DNA of 64,000 nucleotides from TMED69 sp036130055 (GTDB lineage Bacteria; Pseudomonadota; Gammaproteobacteria; Ga0077536): NCBI GenBank assembly GCA_036130055.1, contig JAYYOR010000031.1, forward strand, positions 10,062 through 74,061, written 5' to 3'. Numbering within the stretch: position 1 is the stretch's first letter; every line of letters starts with the position of its first letter. The translations under genes were made by a program, and so were the position numbers. The notes beneath the pieces were generated by a model that did no database searches, was not told where the DNA came from, and worked only from the letters and a program-made list of their open reading frames with translations. Positions 43,595-52,763 of the stretch are shown piece by piece.

Positions 43595-44365
43595 ATGCCC
43601 GAATTAATTTTAAAAAAAATGTTTGAAGACTACCGTGAAGGAGATCAAGATATTTTTAAAGGTGGATTGCTTGTTACAAGGCTTATTGAAGATAATCTTG
43701 ATATGCTATGGATTCACAAACAATTAGAAGATTTAGCTAATAAAATTCAAGCTAATTATAATGCCGAAAATTTTTTAGATTGTTTGCGAGATTGCGGTTT
43801 TCAAGGAGCTATTAATTATAGTGATAAAAAGCTTAGCTCTATTGAATATGTACTTCGCAAAAAAAAAGGAATACCAATATCTTTAGCAATGGTTATTATC
43901 GGCATTGGTGATCTACTAGGTTTTGGAATTAAAGGAATAAATTTTCCTGGTCATTTTCTTTTGAGGTTCAATGATTTATTGATTGATCCACATGGTTTGA
44001 AGACAATTGATGTTGGTACTAATGTCGTTCTTAATAACCGCATGTATTATATTCACCCTAAAAAACTAATTGAAACAAATGGTTTAAAAATAGTAAGTAG
44101 AATGCTGAGCAACCTAAGGCTACTAGCAATAAGTCAGAATGATTTTAGCAAAGCAATTGAATACTGTAGCTATCAGATTCTACTGGAAAACATCAACTTT
44201 CAGTTATACATAGAAAGAGCGTCATTATTTTTGAATTATGGTGAAAAAGAAAACGCCTTGCAAGATATAGAAAAAGCGATTTTGGATGCGCCATCGGAAG
44301 CAGTGAGGGAGAGGTTGATTGTTAATCGTGATAAAATTACAAAAACGACTCGAATAATTCATTGA
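43595..44365 (+). CDS. SirB1-type transglutaminase-like protein with TPR tail
   Basis: A 256-residue protein with the SirB1/YchA N-terminal domain (about 25-160): NFLDCLRDCGFQGAINYSDK, IEYVLRKKKGIPISLAMV and GINFPGHFLLRF are the usual segments. Tetratricopeptide helices (about 180-245) follow. The transglutaminase-like fold is present, but the biochemical role is unknown. It is followed on the same strand by hspQ at 41 bases. Confidence 0.85.
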   Translation: MPELILKKMFEDYREGDQDIFKGGLLVTRLIEDNLDMLWIHKQLEDLANKIQANYNAENFLDCLRDCGFQGAINYSDKKLSSIEYVLRKKKGIPISLAMVIIGIGDLLGFGIKGINFPGHFLLRFNDLLIDPHGLKTIDVGTNVVLNNRMYYIHPKKLIETNGLKIVSRMLSNLRLLAISQNDFSKAIEYCSYQILLENINFQLYIERASLFLNYGEKENALQDIEKAILDAPSEAVRERLIVNRDKITKTTRIIH

Positions 44366-44406
44366 TTTTCGGAACTAAACAAACGTAGAAAGAAGAAATT
44401 TTTAAG

Positions 44407-44739
44407 ATGAATAGTAAAGGTAAAGCTAAGTTCCTTATTGGACAGGTAGTTAAACATAGATTCTATCCATTTAGAGGCATAATATTTGATGTAGATCCAA
44501 CCTTCAGCAATAGCGAAGAATGGTGGGAATCGATACCTGAAGAGACCCGACCCAAAAAAGATCAACCCTTTTACCACCTTTTAGCCGAGAATGAGATGAC
44601 AAGTTATATTGCGTATGTATCAGAGCAAAATCTTTTAGAGGACAAATCTGGTGGGCCGATTAATCATCCAGATATAGACCATTACTTTAGTAAATATGAA
44701 CAGGGTTGCTATATCCTGAAGCCAGAAAATTCTCATTAG
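44407..44739 (+). CDS. hspQ: Heat shock protein HspQ
   Basis: A 110-residue HspQ/YccV-type protein. KFLIGQVVKHRFYPFRGIIFDVDPTF and EEWWESIPEETRPKKDQPFYHLLAE are characteristic. In E. coli HspQ binds hemimethylated DNA, and in Yersinia it acts as a specificity factor that enhances degradation by Lon. The family is found in alpha- and gammaproteobacteria, which supports the taxonomic inference. Its stop overlaps the convergent rhodanese gene by 4 bases. Confidence 0.93.
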   Translation: MNSKGKAKFLIGQVVKHRFYPFRGIIFDVDPTFSNSEEWWESIPEETRPKKDQPFYHLLAENEMTSYIAYVSEQNLLEDKSGGPINHPDIDHYFSKYEQGCYILKPENSH

Positions 44740-45134
44740 ATCTGCGGCTCTTTAGGTTCGATAGCGCCGCCTGATTCAACCCACTTAGCATAACCACCCT
44801 CCATGTGTGCTACCGGTTCCAAGCCCATTTTCTTAACTGTATATGCAGCCAGGGCAGACCGAAGGCCACCCGCGCAGTAAAAAATAAACTTCTTTCCACT
44901 ACCAAATTGTGCTCGATAATAGGGACTATTGGGATCAACCCAAAATTCAAGCATTCCTCTGGGAGCGTGCATTGAGTTGGGTATGGTTCCATCTCGCCAG
45001 AGTTCTCTTATATCTCTTATATCAACGAGAATTGTATTGTCATCATTTCTAGCTTCAATTACTTCTTCGACTGTCATTGTTTCGATATTAGCTTCAGCTT
45101 CCTCTACTAAATCCTTAATTCCTTTTTTAATCAT
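44736..45134 (-). CDS. Rhodanese-like sulfurtransferase
   Basis: A 132-residue single-domain rhodanese. The substrate-binding VDIRDIRELWRDGTIPNSMHAPRG and active-site loop FYCAGGLRSALAA (catalytic Cys near residue 91) are complete. It can move sulfane sulfur to thiols or cyanide; the acceptor is unknown. A cytoplasmic protein with no signal peptide. Confidence 0.9.
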   Translation of the reverse strand: MIKKGIKDLVEEAEANIETMTVEEVIEARNDDNTILVDIRDIRELWRDGTIPNSMHAPRGMLEFWVDPNSPYYRAQFGSGKKFIFYCAGGLRSALAAYTVKKMGLEPVAHMEGGYAKWVESGGAIEPKEPQI

Positions 45135-45175
45135 AATTGTTCCTCTTTTAAGTCGGCCTGAGTAGTATATAATAA

Positions 45176-46108
45176 ATGTCCAACGAGATTAACTTATCAT
45201 ACAGTTTGATTATTAGAATGCTTGCCCATCCTTATTCAGTACTTGTTTTTGTAATGCTCCTATGGACCTCCGGTCTTGTCGTGTCGAAGGCATCTGCCGG
45301 ACTCATGACACCATTCGAGCTGAGCTTTTCTCGGTGGATTTTATGTTCTTTAATTTTATTTACAATTTTTTTTTCGCAAATCCGAATTTATAAGCAAACA
45401 ATTCTTGAAAATTTAGCCAAGTTATTTCTTCTAGGTTTCTTGCTTGCCATGGGCTCGACCTTCCTGGTTTGGTCTGTGGAATCAACCACAGTGTTTAACG
45501 CATCCCTTCTAGGCGCGTCGCAACCAATCATTACTTTAATAATTGCGCTTTTTGTTGGGTTAGAGCAGATTTCTAAGTTGCAGTATGTAGGTATTCTATT
45601 GGGTTTGATCGGTGTTTTCATTTTGATAACCGAAGCAAGTGTTAAATTAATTCTCAGTTTTAAATTTAACACAGGTGATCTTCTAGTTTTGACGGCAGTT
45701 CTATTTTATTCTCAATACACTATTAATCTAGTGAAGTGGAAATTACAGTTACCTGGGCATATAGTAATGTTAACCAGTTCAATTTCATCAACCTTAATTC
45801 TTTTGCCTTTAACCGTTATTCAAAGTGGGACTTCGCTGATTCAACTTTGGTTGGATCCGTCGGCTTTGTTAATTATTTTCTTTATGGCTATTTTCCCAAC
45901 CGCTTTGGCAACTTCTCTGTGGAATCGGGCTTTGGTTAAGGTAGGAGCTAACAAAGCATCAGTTTTTATAAACCTGATGCCCGTTTTTGGTGCAATAGCT
46001 TCTATATTAATTTTCGGCGATCAGTTTCGGCTTTATCATTTCCACGGCTCGTTGTTGGTAATTATCGGAGTATGGATGGTTGCTTTTACCAAGGGATTAG
46101 CTAAATAG
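45176..46108 (+). CDS. EamA-family (DMT superfamily) transporter
   Basis: A 310-residue protein with about ten hydrophobic segments, beginning VLVFVMLLWTSGLVVSK and including two EamA repeats (about 20-150 and 165-305). It is an inner-membrane drug/metabolite-type exporter; substrate unknown. The ATG at 45176 is used, but one at 45212 would give the more usual short N-terminus. It converges on the DUF1329 gene, overlapping by 12 bases. Confidence 0.9.
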   Translation: MSNEINLSYSLIIRMLAHPYSVLVFVMLLWTSGLVVSKASAGLMTPFELSFSRWILCSLILFTIFFSQIRIYKQTILENLAKLFLLGFLLAMGSTFLVWSVESTTVFNASLLGASQPIITLIIALFVGLEQISKLQYVGILLGLIGVFILITEASVKLILSFKFNTGDLLVLTAVLFYSQYTINLVKWKLQLPGHIVMLTSSISSTLILLPLTVIQSGTSLIQLWLDPSALLIIFFMAIFPTALATSLWNRALVKVGANKASVFINLMPVFGAIASILIFGDQFRLYHFHGSLLVIIGVWMVAFTKGLAK

Positions 46109-47521
46109 TTCACGGATTCCTTTTTGAGTCATATGTTTTTCGATAAATTGTTCGGGGTCACCATTGTCCTTGAGATTATCGGAAATTGTTCTCCAACCTC
46201 CCGCGCAACTCTCGGCTAAATGAAATCTACTGATATTATTTCGTCTATGGTCTTTGCACATGTACCAACTCCAGTTCCAGTCTGCTTTTTTTAAGTCTGT
46301 TAAAATTGGTTGATTTCTAATCGTTGGCTGAATTAAGGGATCTATTTTTAATTGCGAATACCCAATCTCAATGCTTTTTGTTATATTATGGTTTCGATCA
46401 TAATATAAAACTTTACTTGGCGTCATATTCCGTCCGTCGATATAAATCCTTTTTTTCATGAAAGAGGGGTTGCGATACCCGGTCGGTTTCACGTCAACCA
46501 CGACTATATTAGGTATGTATTGTTTACGTACTAAATAGTAGGTTTGACCTCTTTGCCCCCCTGTAACCGGTATGTCCCAGTTTGGTAAGTCAGGTCTCCA
46601 GTTATGCTGAGCGGACACAAGAAATGGCCCTGTATAGACGATGTTCCATCTCCCCCAAACACCAAACGGGTCGTCGAATCCGAAGTTATCCGATAATGAG
46701 AAATTCATATTGGGGATTAAACTACTAAGTCTTCTGAAATTAGCGAGTTTTGTCATCCGTTTTGTTTTTGGGTTAAATGAAAAAAGTTCAGGGAATTTAT
46801 TTTGGTCTTTAAACCATTTACTGGTGAAAGCTAAACCCTCAATATTCTTTGGTGCGGTAAACCACACAGAAGTATATTTTAGAAGATGTTTATATTTTGT
46901 TTTATCCTTGATAGCCTCACTGATAATAGGGTTACAGATGCCATCTAGTTTTTGTTCAGCGAAGACCATATCAAAACTCTTATCAAGCCTTCCCTTGTCA
47001 TCAATAAGAGCGCCATTAATAGCATTTATTTCCTGATCATGTCGACTAGAGCCGTGTGTAAGGTTGGCAGCAATCTCTATTGCTTTTGTCGATTTGGGAA
47101 AAGGAAGCCCACCTCTCCATTTTAATCCCTCTTTTGAAACAATCTTGTTTTGATTATCAATGATAAATTTGTCTTTATTTTCTAGAGTCATTTTATGAAA
47201 GTACGGAGGATAATAATCTTCTTCAAGCCCGGCGGGTGATAGCATAACATTTCTATTTTCGTTCCTTATTTCATTAAAGGTTGCTGGGTCTAATAGGCTA
47301 GCAATCTGTCCGACATTTTCCGCAGATATCAAATCATTATCTTTTATTTTTCCTTCGGTGTACTCCTCAATACTCGAGGGCATCCTTTGGACGGGTTTAG
47401 CTGCAAGTTTGTTTATATAAAATAATGAGGGACTAGCAAACATGACGCCCTTGAGGAAACGGAAGGATTTTTTTAGAAACATTCTTTTTTCGTGTTTAAA
47501 AGAAAACATTTTTTTAATCAC
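46097..47521 (-). CDS. DUF1329-like exported protein
   Basis: A 474-residue protein that looks like DUF1329: GLKWRGGLPFPKSTKAIEIA near residue 135, a GFDDPFGVWGRWNIVYTG segment, and the YIDGRNMTPSKVLYYDR region. DUF1329 proteins are envelope proteins of the LolB-like type and often occur with outer-membrane DUF1302 partners; none is here. The N-terminus contains KRMFLKKSFRFLKGVMFASPS, which resembles a Tat or Sec signal. The GTG at 47521 overlaps ccmI by 8 bases; an ATG at 47509 is the better start. It follows the ccm operon and may be transcribed with it. Confidence 0.7.
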   Translation of the reverse strand: MIKKMFSFKHEKRMFLKKSFRFLKGVMFASPSLFYINKLAAKPVQRMPSSIEEYTEGKIKDNDLISAENVGQIASLLDPATFNEIRNENRNVMLSPAGLEEDYYPPYFHKMTLENKDKFIIDNQNKIVSKEGLKWRGGLPFPKSTKAIEIAANLTHGSSRHDQEINAINGALIDDKGRLDKSFDMVFAEQKLDGICNPIISEAIKDKTKYKHLLKYTSVWFTAPKNIEGLAFTSKWFKDQNKFPELFSFNPKTKRMTKLANFRRLSSLIPNMNFSLSDNFGFDDPFGVWGRWNIVYTGPFLVSAQHNWRPDLPNWDIPVTGGQRGQTYYLVRKQYIPNIVVVDVKPTGYRNPSFMKKRIYIDGRNMTPSKVLYYDRNHNITKSIEIGYSQLKIDPLIQPTIRNQPILTDLKKADWNWSWYMCKDHRRNNISRFHLAESCAGGWRTISDNLKDNGDPEQFIEKHMTQKGIRELFS

Positions 47522-48596
47522 CGGATAAAATTTTATTGATTACTATTTTTTGAGGTTCCAGAGTTGGTGCGAAACTATTGGTTCTACCTTCAAGGTCGCC
47601 TCTATTGGCTAGCGGGGAGCCACTTTGGCTTATTCTTGCAACTACGTACACTTTATCTGAATTTTTAAGGTTCGTATTCCCCAACATAGAATCCCCTTTT
47701 TTGAGTACAATAGAAGCAGGAAAATTAATAGGTATTTGTCTCTTGACAGCGTAAAGCGGAGGAGACCTTTCATCGGATTTTAGAAAAACAAATAGAGTAG
47801 ATTCTGGATTTAATCGTTTAAGAAGATCAGATTCTATTTCAATCCTAATATTGGCAACGGCTTCAGTTGTTGTAGCCTGCGTTTTTTTTGGAAATTGCTT
47901 TTCCGTATTCTGGATTAGCTCATTAACCCTTGCGCTCAACTCTGAATTAAGTGGCAGGTTTGCAATCGCTTTGTTCCAATTAGACAATGCCTTTTTTGTT
48001 TGGTCTCTTTGTTTATATCCGATTCCAGACAGTGTGAGAGCCACAGGGTTTGAATCGTCTAAACTGATGGCTTTTTCTAAAATTTGCATCACCTCGTTAT
48101 CAATATTACCTTTCTTTAGCATTGCCATTGCATCCGCTAACTGTGTTAGCGCGGCGCTGTCATTTGGATTTACCGTAACCCTTTTCTCTGCAAATTCAAC
48201 TGCTTTTTCATATTCACCTCTGACCATGTAAACTTTTGTCATTTGTTCAAGAAGTTTCGGGTTATTTGAATCCCTTTCAAGCACCTCCTCTAATTGAGCT
48301 GTATGCTCTTCTGAGTTGAAGTTTTGATTTGCATTATCCTTTGAACTAATTTTTGGTAAGTTGATGCTTTCTGGCAGCCCAATCATGTTATAAATACTGA
48401 ATGTTAAAATAGGAACAGCAAGTAAAATACAAATTATTTTGTACATGTTAACTTTATTTTGTAGTTTCCGAATTTCTTTTTCCTCTGGCTTCTCAGCGCT
48501 TGTTTCGGACGTATTTTGTTTAAGCGATTTAACAGCGGGCAATAGTAATATGAGAATTACTGAAATACTTGAAAGTAGTGCAATCAACCAGAACAT
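47514..48596 (-). CDS. ccmI: Cytochrome c biogenesis protein CcmI
   Basis: A 360-residue inner-membrane protein with two N-terminal transmembrane helices (about 1-20 and 50-70) and TPR repeats from about residue 100 to 215 in the periplasm (LLEQMTKVYMVRGEYEKAVE). The C-terminal domain resembles the CcmI/CycH cap. It binds apocytochrome c and passes it to the CcmF/H heme ligation module. It is the last gene of the ccmABCDEFGHI run. Confidence 0.92.
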   Translation of the reverse strand: MFWLIALLSSISVILILLLPAVKSLKQNTSETSAEKPEEKEIRKLQNKVNMYKIICILLAVPILTFSIYNMIGLPESINLPKISSKDNANQNFNSEEHTAQLEEVLERDSNNPKLLEQMTKVYMVRGEYEKAVEFAEKRVTVNPNDSAALTQLADAMAMLKKGNIDNEVMQILEKAISLDDSNPVALTLSGIGYKQRDQTKKALSNWNKAIANLPLNSELSARVNELIQNTEKQFPKKTQATTTEAVANIRIEIESDLLKRLNPESTLFVFLKSDERSPPLYAVKRQIPINFPASIVLKKGDSMLGNTNLKNSDKVYVVARISQSGSPLANRGDLEGRTNSFAPTLEPQKIVINKILSGD

Positions 48597-48597
48597 A

Positions 48598-48996
48598 TTA
48601 TTTGGCTTTTTGCCTTTTAGAGAAAAATAATATTAATCCCAGCGCTAGTGTTGTCATTAAGAATGGCGCAAACCATAGCACACTTGTACTTGGATTTAAC
48701 GGAGGGTCATATAATACAAAGTTCCCGTACCTTTCTACCAAAAATGCTTTAATATCCCCTTCAGCCTTCCCCTCTCCAACCATTTGGTAAACCTCGTCGC
48801 GCAGGTCGGTGGCCAATCCAGAGGCTGAGTCTGCAAGAGACTGGTTTTGACAAACTAAGCATCTTAACTCCTCGAGAAGATTTTGAAAAATTTCTTGTTG
48901 CGTTGGATTTTCGAAGGAGTAAATTTTCTCTTCCGCCCCCGAATTTAATGTGCATATAATAAAGCTTAGCACCAAAAATGTTTTAAAAATTTTCAT
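48598..48996 (-). CDS. ccmH: Cytochrome c maturation protein CcmH
   Basis: A 132-residue membrane-anchored thiol reductase. The signal peptide ends near residue 20 and the RCLVCQNQSLADS segment carries the LRCxxCQ active site that reduces apocytochrome CxxCH. One C-terminal transmembrane helix (WFAPFLMTTLALGLILFF) anchors it. It overlaps ccmG by 4 bases. Confidence 0.95.
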   Translation of the reverse strand: MKIFKTFLVLSFIICTLNSGAEEKIYSFENPTQQEIFQNLLEELRCLVCQNQSLADSASGLATDLRDEVYQMVGEGKAEGDIKAFLVERYGNFVLYDPPLNPSTSVLWFAPFLMTTLALGLILFFSKRQKAK

Positions 48997-49523
48997 TGTT
49001 TCTTTGTCAGATGTTTTTCGATTAAGTTCTTATATGTTTGAGGGGATAATGGCCCAATATGTTTGTAAACGATTGTTCCTCTCGCGTCAATTAAAAACGT
49101 TTCGGGCACACCATAAACCCCCAAATCCAGCCCAAGCGAGGCCTCAGGGTCATATATTTTTTTAGTAAATGGATCTCCGTATCGCAAAAGCCAATTTGTT
49201 GCTTCTGAGAACTTGTCCTTGTAATTTAAGCCAACAATCTGCATCGAGCCAGAGGCTGATATTTGTTTAAGCAAATCATGTTCCTCTAGACACGCTCGGC
49301 ACCATGACGCCCAAACGTTTAGTAGATAGGGAGTAGAGGGAAGGTCTTTGTTAGATATAACCGAACGGTTGTTGTCTAACTCTAAGAGTTCAAATTCCGG
49401 AATCTTTTTGCCTATTAAAGGAGAAGGGACTTTTCTAGGGTCGAGCTGTAAACCGACAACTAAAAATCCAACCATTATAAAAAAAAGAACGAGTGGAACG
49501 ACAAAGAAAATTTTTTTTTTCAT
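48993..49523 (-). CDS. ccmG: Thiol:disulfide interchange protein CcmG/DsbE
   Basis: A 176-residue thioredoxin-fold protein from the ATG at 49523, which overlaps the ccmF stop as ATGA. An N-terminal signal anchor (about 5-25) precedes the periplasmic domain with active site WASWCRACLEEH. The central pair RA differs from the usual PT or VP. The cis-Pro is in GVPETFLID. It keeps apocytochrome c cysteines reduced. A longer frame to 49595 adds non-conserved residues. Confidence 0.95.
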   Translation of the reverse strand: MKKKIFFVVPLVLFFIMVGFLVVGLQLDPRKVPSPLIGKKIPEFELLELDNNRSVISNKDLPSTPYLLNVWASWCRACLEEHDLLKQISASGSMQIVGLNYKDKFSEATNWLLRYGDPFTKKIYDPEASLGLDLGVYGVPETFLIDARGTIVYKHIGPLSPQTYKNLIEKHLTKKQ

Positions 49524-51436
49524 GTTAAAACTTTTTTCGGTAGACTTTTTATCGCAAGCAATGCACCAATGGCCATAAGAATTGCGCCAAGCCAAATGAA
49601 CCTCACGAAGGGTTTTATGTTTAGTCTAACACTCCAAGCATTTGTATCAATCCTCTCCCCTAAGGAAATATAAATATCTTTCAATAAACCTGCCTCTATC
49701 CCAGCCTCAGTCATTGTCATCCCCCGGGTCTTATAAAATCTTTTTTCTGCGGGAATTTCAACAAGATATGTCTTTTTGTTGTTGCTTACTTCAAATACAG
49801 CTTGAACACCGTCGAAGTTCGGGCCTTTCACATTGTCTAGCGAGGCGAATTTGAAATTGTATTCATTAAGTTGTGTCTTATCACCAACTTTCATTTTCAA
49901 GTGAGAGGTACTTTCATAGTAACTTACTAAAGTGATTCCTATTACGCAGAGTCCGAAACCTATGTGAGCAAGCGTACGTCCAAGGATTGCTCCATCAAAT
50001 CGTCTTAAAGCAACTTTGTTTTCTCCATGCAATAAAGTAGCAGCACTAGTTGTTATTATCCAAAAAGATAAAAACACACCAACGGCAGCCATTATTGTTG
50101 GATTTTCAACCAGCATAATTAGTACAGCCATTGAGAAGATTATAGCCCCTACGAGTGGTAGTCGAAGTTTTTTTATAGTTGCGCCCCAATTGTCATGGTG
50201 CCATCTTGTCATAGGTGCTATGCCTAGAAATATTAATAGAGGAGCCATTATCGGTATAACCACTGCATTAAAGTAGGGTGGGCCTACTGATATTTTGCCC
50301 AAGTTGAGGGCATCTATGGCAAGTGGATACAGCGTCCCAAGTAAGACTGTTGCTGTTACTACACTCAATACCACGCTGTTAAGTAATAGATATGATTCTC
50401 GAGAAGCAAAAGCATAGGTTTTACCAGAAATTTTACTTGCTCTAATTCCGTAAATTAAAAATGCGCCGCCTACAACAATTACCATGAATAATAGGATAAA
50501 AATGCCTCTTGTTGGATCAGTTGCAAAGGCGTGCACTGATGTCAAAACGCCAGAGCGAACTAAAAATGTGCCTAGCAGACTCAATCCGAATGTAGATATT
50601 GCCAGTAAAAGGGACCACCCAGCAAAGACTCCTCGTTTAGCCGTCGCATTTAAGGAGTGGATTAATGCTGTTCCTACTAACCATGGCATTAGTGAGGCGT
50701 TTTCTACCGGGTCCCAAAACCACCATCCTCCCCAACCAAGCTCATAGTATGCCCACCAACTGCCAAGAGCTATCCCCATAGTAAGGAATGCCCAAGCTAG
50801 AAGCGTCCATTTTCTGGCCCAGATCGCCCACTGGTTAGTATATTTTTTCATCATCAATGCCCCTAGAGCACAACAAAAAGAAATTGCAAAGCCAACGTAA
50901 CCCATGTAAAGCATCGGGGGATGGATGATTAACCCAAAATCTTGTAATAATGGATTCAAGTCAGCGCCGTCTGACGGGGGTGGTATTTGTCTTATAAAAG
51001 GATTTGATGTGAATATGCAAAATAATAGAAACCCTAGGCTGATAATTCCTGCAAAAATCAACGTCCATGCTACAAATTTCGGGGGCAAATTGGAGCTGAA
51101 AAGCGCAAACGAAACGATCCAAAGGGCCAATATCATTATCCATAATAATAAAGATCCCTCGTGAGCACCCCAAACTGCGGAAAGCCTATATTGCAGCGGA
51201 AGCAAGGTATTGGAATTCATTGAGACATATTTAACTGTAAAGTCGTTTGAGGCAAAACAATAAGATAAAATGATGAACGAGAAAACTATCAACAACGCAT
51301 GGCTGTATAAGGCTCTTTTCCCTAAATTGATCCAAATGGGAGAATCATAAAGAACGCCAACCAGCAAGGAAGCGACCTGAAATAGCACTAGGCTTAGCGA
51401 TAATATTAAGAAAAAAGCACCAAGTTCTGGAATCAT
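49520..51436 (-). CDS. ccmF: Cytochrome c heme lyase subunit CcmF
   Basis: A 638-residue inner-membrane protein with about 14-15 transmembrane helices. It carries the tryptophan-rich WWD motif GWGGWWFWDPVENASLMPW near residue 230 that handles heme, plus conserved His residues in HPPMLYMGYVGF. It ligates heme to apocytochrome c. It overlaps both ccmE and ccmG by 4 bases, so the operon is translationally coupled throughout. Confidence 0.97.
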   Translation of the reverse strand: MIPELGAFFLILSLSLVLFQVASLLVGVLYDSPIWINLGKRALYSHALLIVFSFIILSYCFASNDFTVKYVSMNSNTLLPLQYRLSAVWGAHEGSLLLWIMILALWIVSFALFSSNLPPKFVAWTLIFAGIISLGFLLFCIFTSNPFIRQIPPPSDGADLNPLLQDFGLIIHPPMLYMGYVGFAISFCCALGALMMKKYTNQWAIWARKWTLLAWAFLTMGIALGSWWAYYELGWGGWWFWDPVENASLMPWLVGTALIHSLNATAKRGVFAGWSLLLAISTFGLSLLGTFLVRSGVLTSVHAFATDPTRGIFILLFMVIVVGGAFLIYGIRASKISGKTYAFASRESYLLLNSVVLSVVTATVLLGTLYPLAIDALNLGKISVGPPYFNAVVIPIMAPLLIFLGIAPMTRWHHDNWGATIKKLRLPLVGAIIFSMAVLIMLVENPTIMAAVGVFLSFWIITTSAATLLHGENKVALRRFDGAILGRTLAHIGFGLCVIGITLVSYYESTSHLKMKVGDKTQLNEYNFKFASLDNVKGPNFDGVQAVFEVSNNKKTYLVEIPAEKRFYKTRGMTMTEAGIEAGLLKDIYISLGERIDTNAWSVRLNIKPFVRFIWLGAILMAIGALLAIKSLPKKVLT

Positions 51437-51870
51437 TGGGCACCATTGGTGTTTTCTATGTGGAGCGAGTCGGCCACTTCGGGAGGCATGTAATTTTCAT
51501 CGTGCTTCGCTAAAACTTCGAAGGCTCTGAATGTTCCATCCGAACTCAGTGACCCATTGGCTATGATCCCTTGTCCTTCACGAAATAAGTCTGGCAAGAT
51601 TCCTTCATAGCGGACAGTTTGGGTTGATTTTAAATCAGTAATGTCAAAAAAAACTTCTAGAGAATCTACAGAGCGCACAATGCTGTTTTCGACAACTAAG
51701 CCGCCAAGTCGGAATGAGTCTCTATCTCTAGCTTCCCCATTCGCTATTTCCGTTGGGCTGTAAAAATACATAAGATTTTGCTCAAACGCAGATAAAATTA
51801 AATAAATCGCAACGGCGACTCCGCCCATGCCAAACAATATTGCAATCATGCGGTTAGTTCTTTTTTTCAT
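51433..51870 (-). CDS. ccmE: Heme chaperone CcmE
   Basis: A 145-residue periplasmic heme chaperone anchored by one N-terminal helix (about 7-27). The covalent heme-binding site is VLAKHDENYMP near residue 125, with His and Tyr in the normal places. The ATG at 51870 lies 5 bases after AAGGA; another ATG at 51876 is possible. It overlaps ccmD. Confidence 0.95.
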   Translation of the reverse strand: MKKRTNRMIAILFGMGGVAVAIYLILSAFEQNLMYFYSPTEIANGEARDRDSFRLGGLVVENSIVRSVDSLEVFFDITDLKSTQTVRYEGILPDLFREGQGIIANGSLSSDGTFRAFEVLAKHDENYMPPEVADSLHIENTNGAQ

Positions 51871-52006
51871 CTTCATCCTTACTTTGGATTATCTCTGTAA
51901 GCATTTTTTTTGTATTATTCAAATTAAAATGAGATGCTACCGCGAGAATGAACATACCCGCTAAAGTGATGGCGAATGCACTGAAAATATAATCAAAATA
52001 CTGCAA
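51854..52006 (-). CDS. ccmD: Heme exporter protein CcmD (small, TTG start)
   Basis: A 50-residue frame between ccmC and ccmE, too short for most gene tracks. It reads QYFDYIFSAFAITLAGMFIL from residue 2: one transmembrane helix preceded by an aromatic stretch, then a charged tail ending DEDEKKN, exactly the CcmD pattern. The best start is TTG at 52006 with AGGGG 7 bases upstream; no ATG is available before the helix. It overlaps ccmE by 17 bases. CcmD links CcmE to the CcmABC complex. Confidence 0.85.
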   Translation of the reverse strand: MQYFDYIFSAFAITLAGMFILAVASHFNLNNTKKMLTEIIQSKDEDEKKN

Positions 52007-52029
52007 AATGAAGCCCCTGTTTGTAGAAT

Positions 52030-52761
52030 CTAGCTAATTTCTTTACGAATCCAACCTGAGTTTCGTTCATAACGAATTATCTCGCTTTGCATTCTAATCA
52101 TCAAAACATATATAAAGTAAGCAATAAAACCGATTGTCATTATAATTAGCGGGATCAACATAGTAATTTCTATCGATGGATTATCGAATTTTGAAACTGT
52201 CGGTCCCTGGTGCAACGTTGCCCACCACTCAACTGAATAATGAATAATCGGAATATTTATTGCGCCAATCAAGGTGACCACTGCAGCTGATCTAGATCCT
52301 ATTCTGATATCTTCCATACTATTTGAGATCCCTATTATTCCGCCATAAATGAGGAGCAAGATTAGTTCAGAAGTCAATCTAGCATCCCAGACCCACCATG
52401 TTCCCCACATTGGTTTGCCCCATATTGAACCGGTTACTAATGCGATAGCGGTAAAACAGAAGCCGATTGGCGCGGCAGATCTTATTCCTATTTCAGCGAT
52501 TTTCAGTCTCCAAACCAGCGCTGCAAAGGCCGCCAGAACCATATAAATATACACAAAAAGGGATAGCCATGCCGCTGGAACATGTACATAAATTATTCTG
52601 AAAGCATCGCCCTGCTGATAATCTTTTGGGGCTACAAACAGTCCCCCATATAACCCTGCTGTAATAACAACTAAAGTAAAGATCAGTAAGGGTTTTTGGA
52701 TTCGTCTTGAAAAAAAATAAAAGGATTCCAAGGCGAGAAAATTTTTTATCAATTTGAACAT
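52030..52761 (-). CDS. ccmC: Heme exporter permease CcmC
   Basis: A 243-residue membrane protein with six transmembrane helices and the WWD heme-handling motif MWGTWWVWDARLTSE near residue 115. It delivers heme to CcmE in the periplasm. The gene starts 2 bases after the ccmB stop. Confidence 0.97.
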   Translation of the reverse strand: MFKLIKNFLALESFYFFSRRIQKPLLIFTLVVITAGLYGGLFVAPKDYQQGDAFRIIYVHVPAAWLSLFVYIYMVLAAFAALVWRLKIAEIGIRSAAPIGFCFTAIALVTGSIWGKPMWGTWWVWDARLTSELILLLIYGGIIGISNSMEDIRIGSRSAAVVTLIGAINIPIIHYSVEWWATLHQGPTVSKFDNPSIEITMLIPLIIMTIGFIAYFIYVLMIRMQSEIIRYERNSGWIRKEIS

Positions 52762-52763
52762 TT

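Noticed and set aside
49524..49595. Longer N-terminus of CcmG
   Set aside because: The extra residues lie inside ccmF and are not signal-like; the ATG at 49523 overlaps the ccmF stop as ATGA and begins a proper signal anchor.
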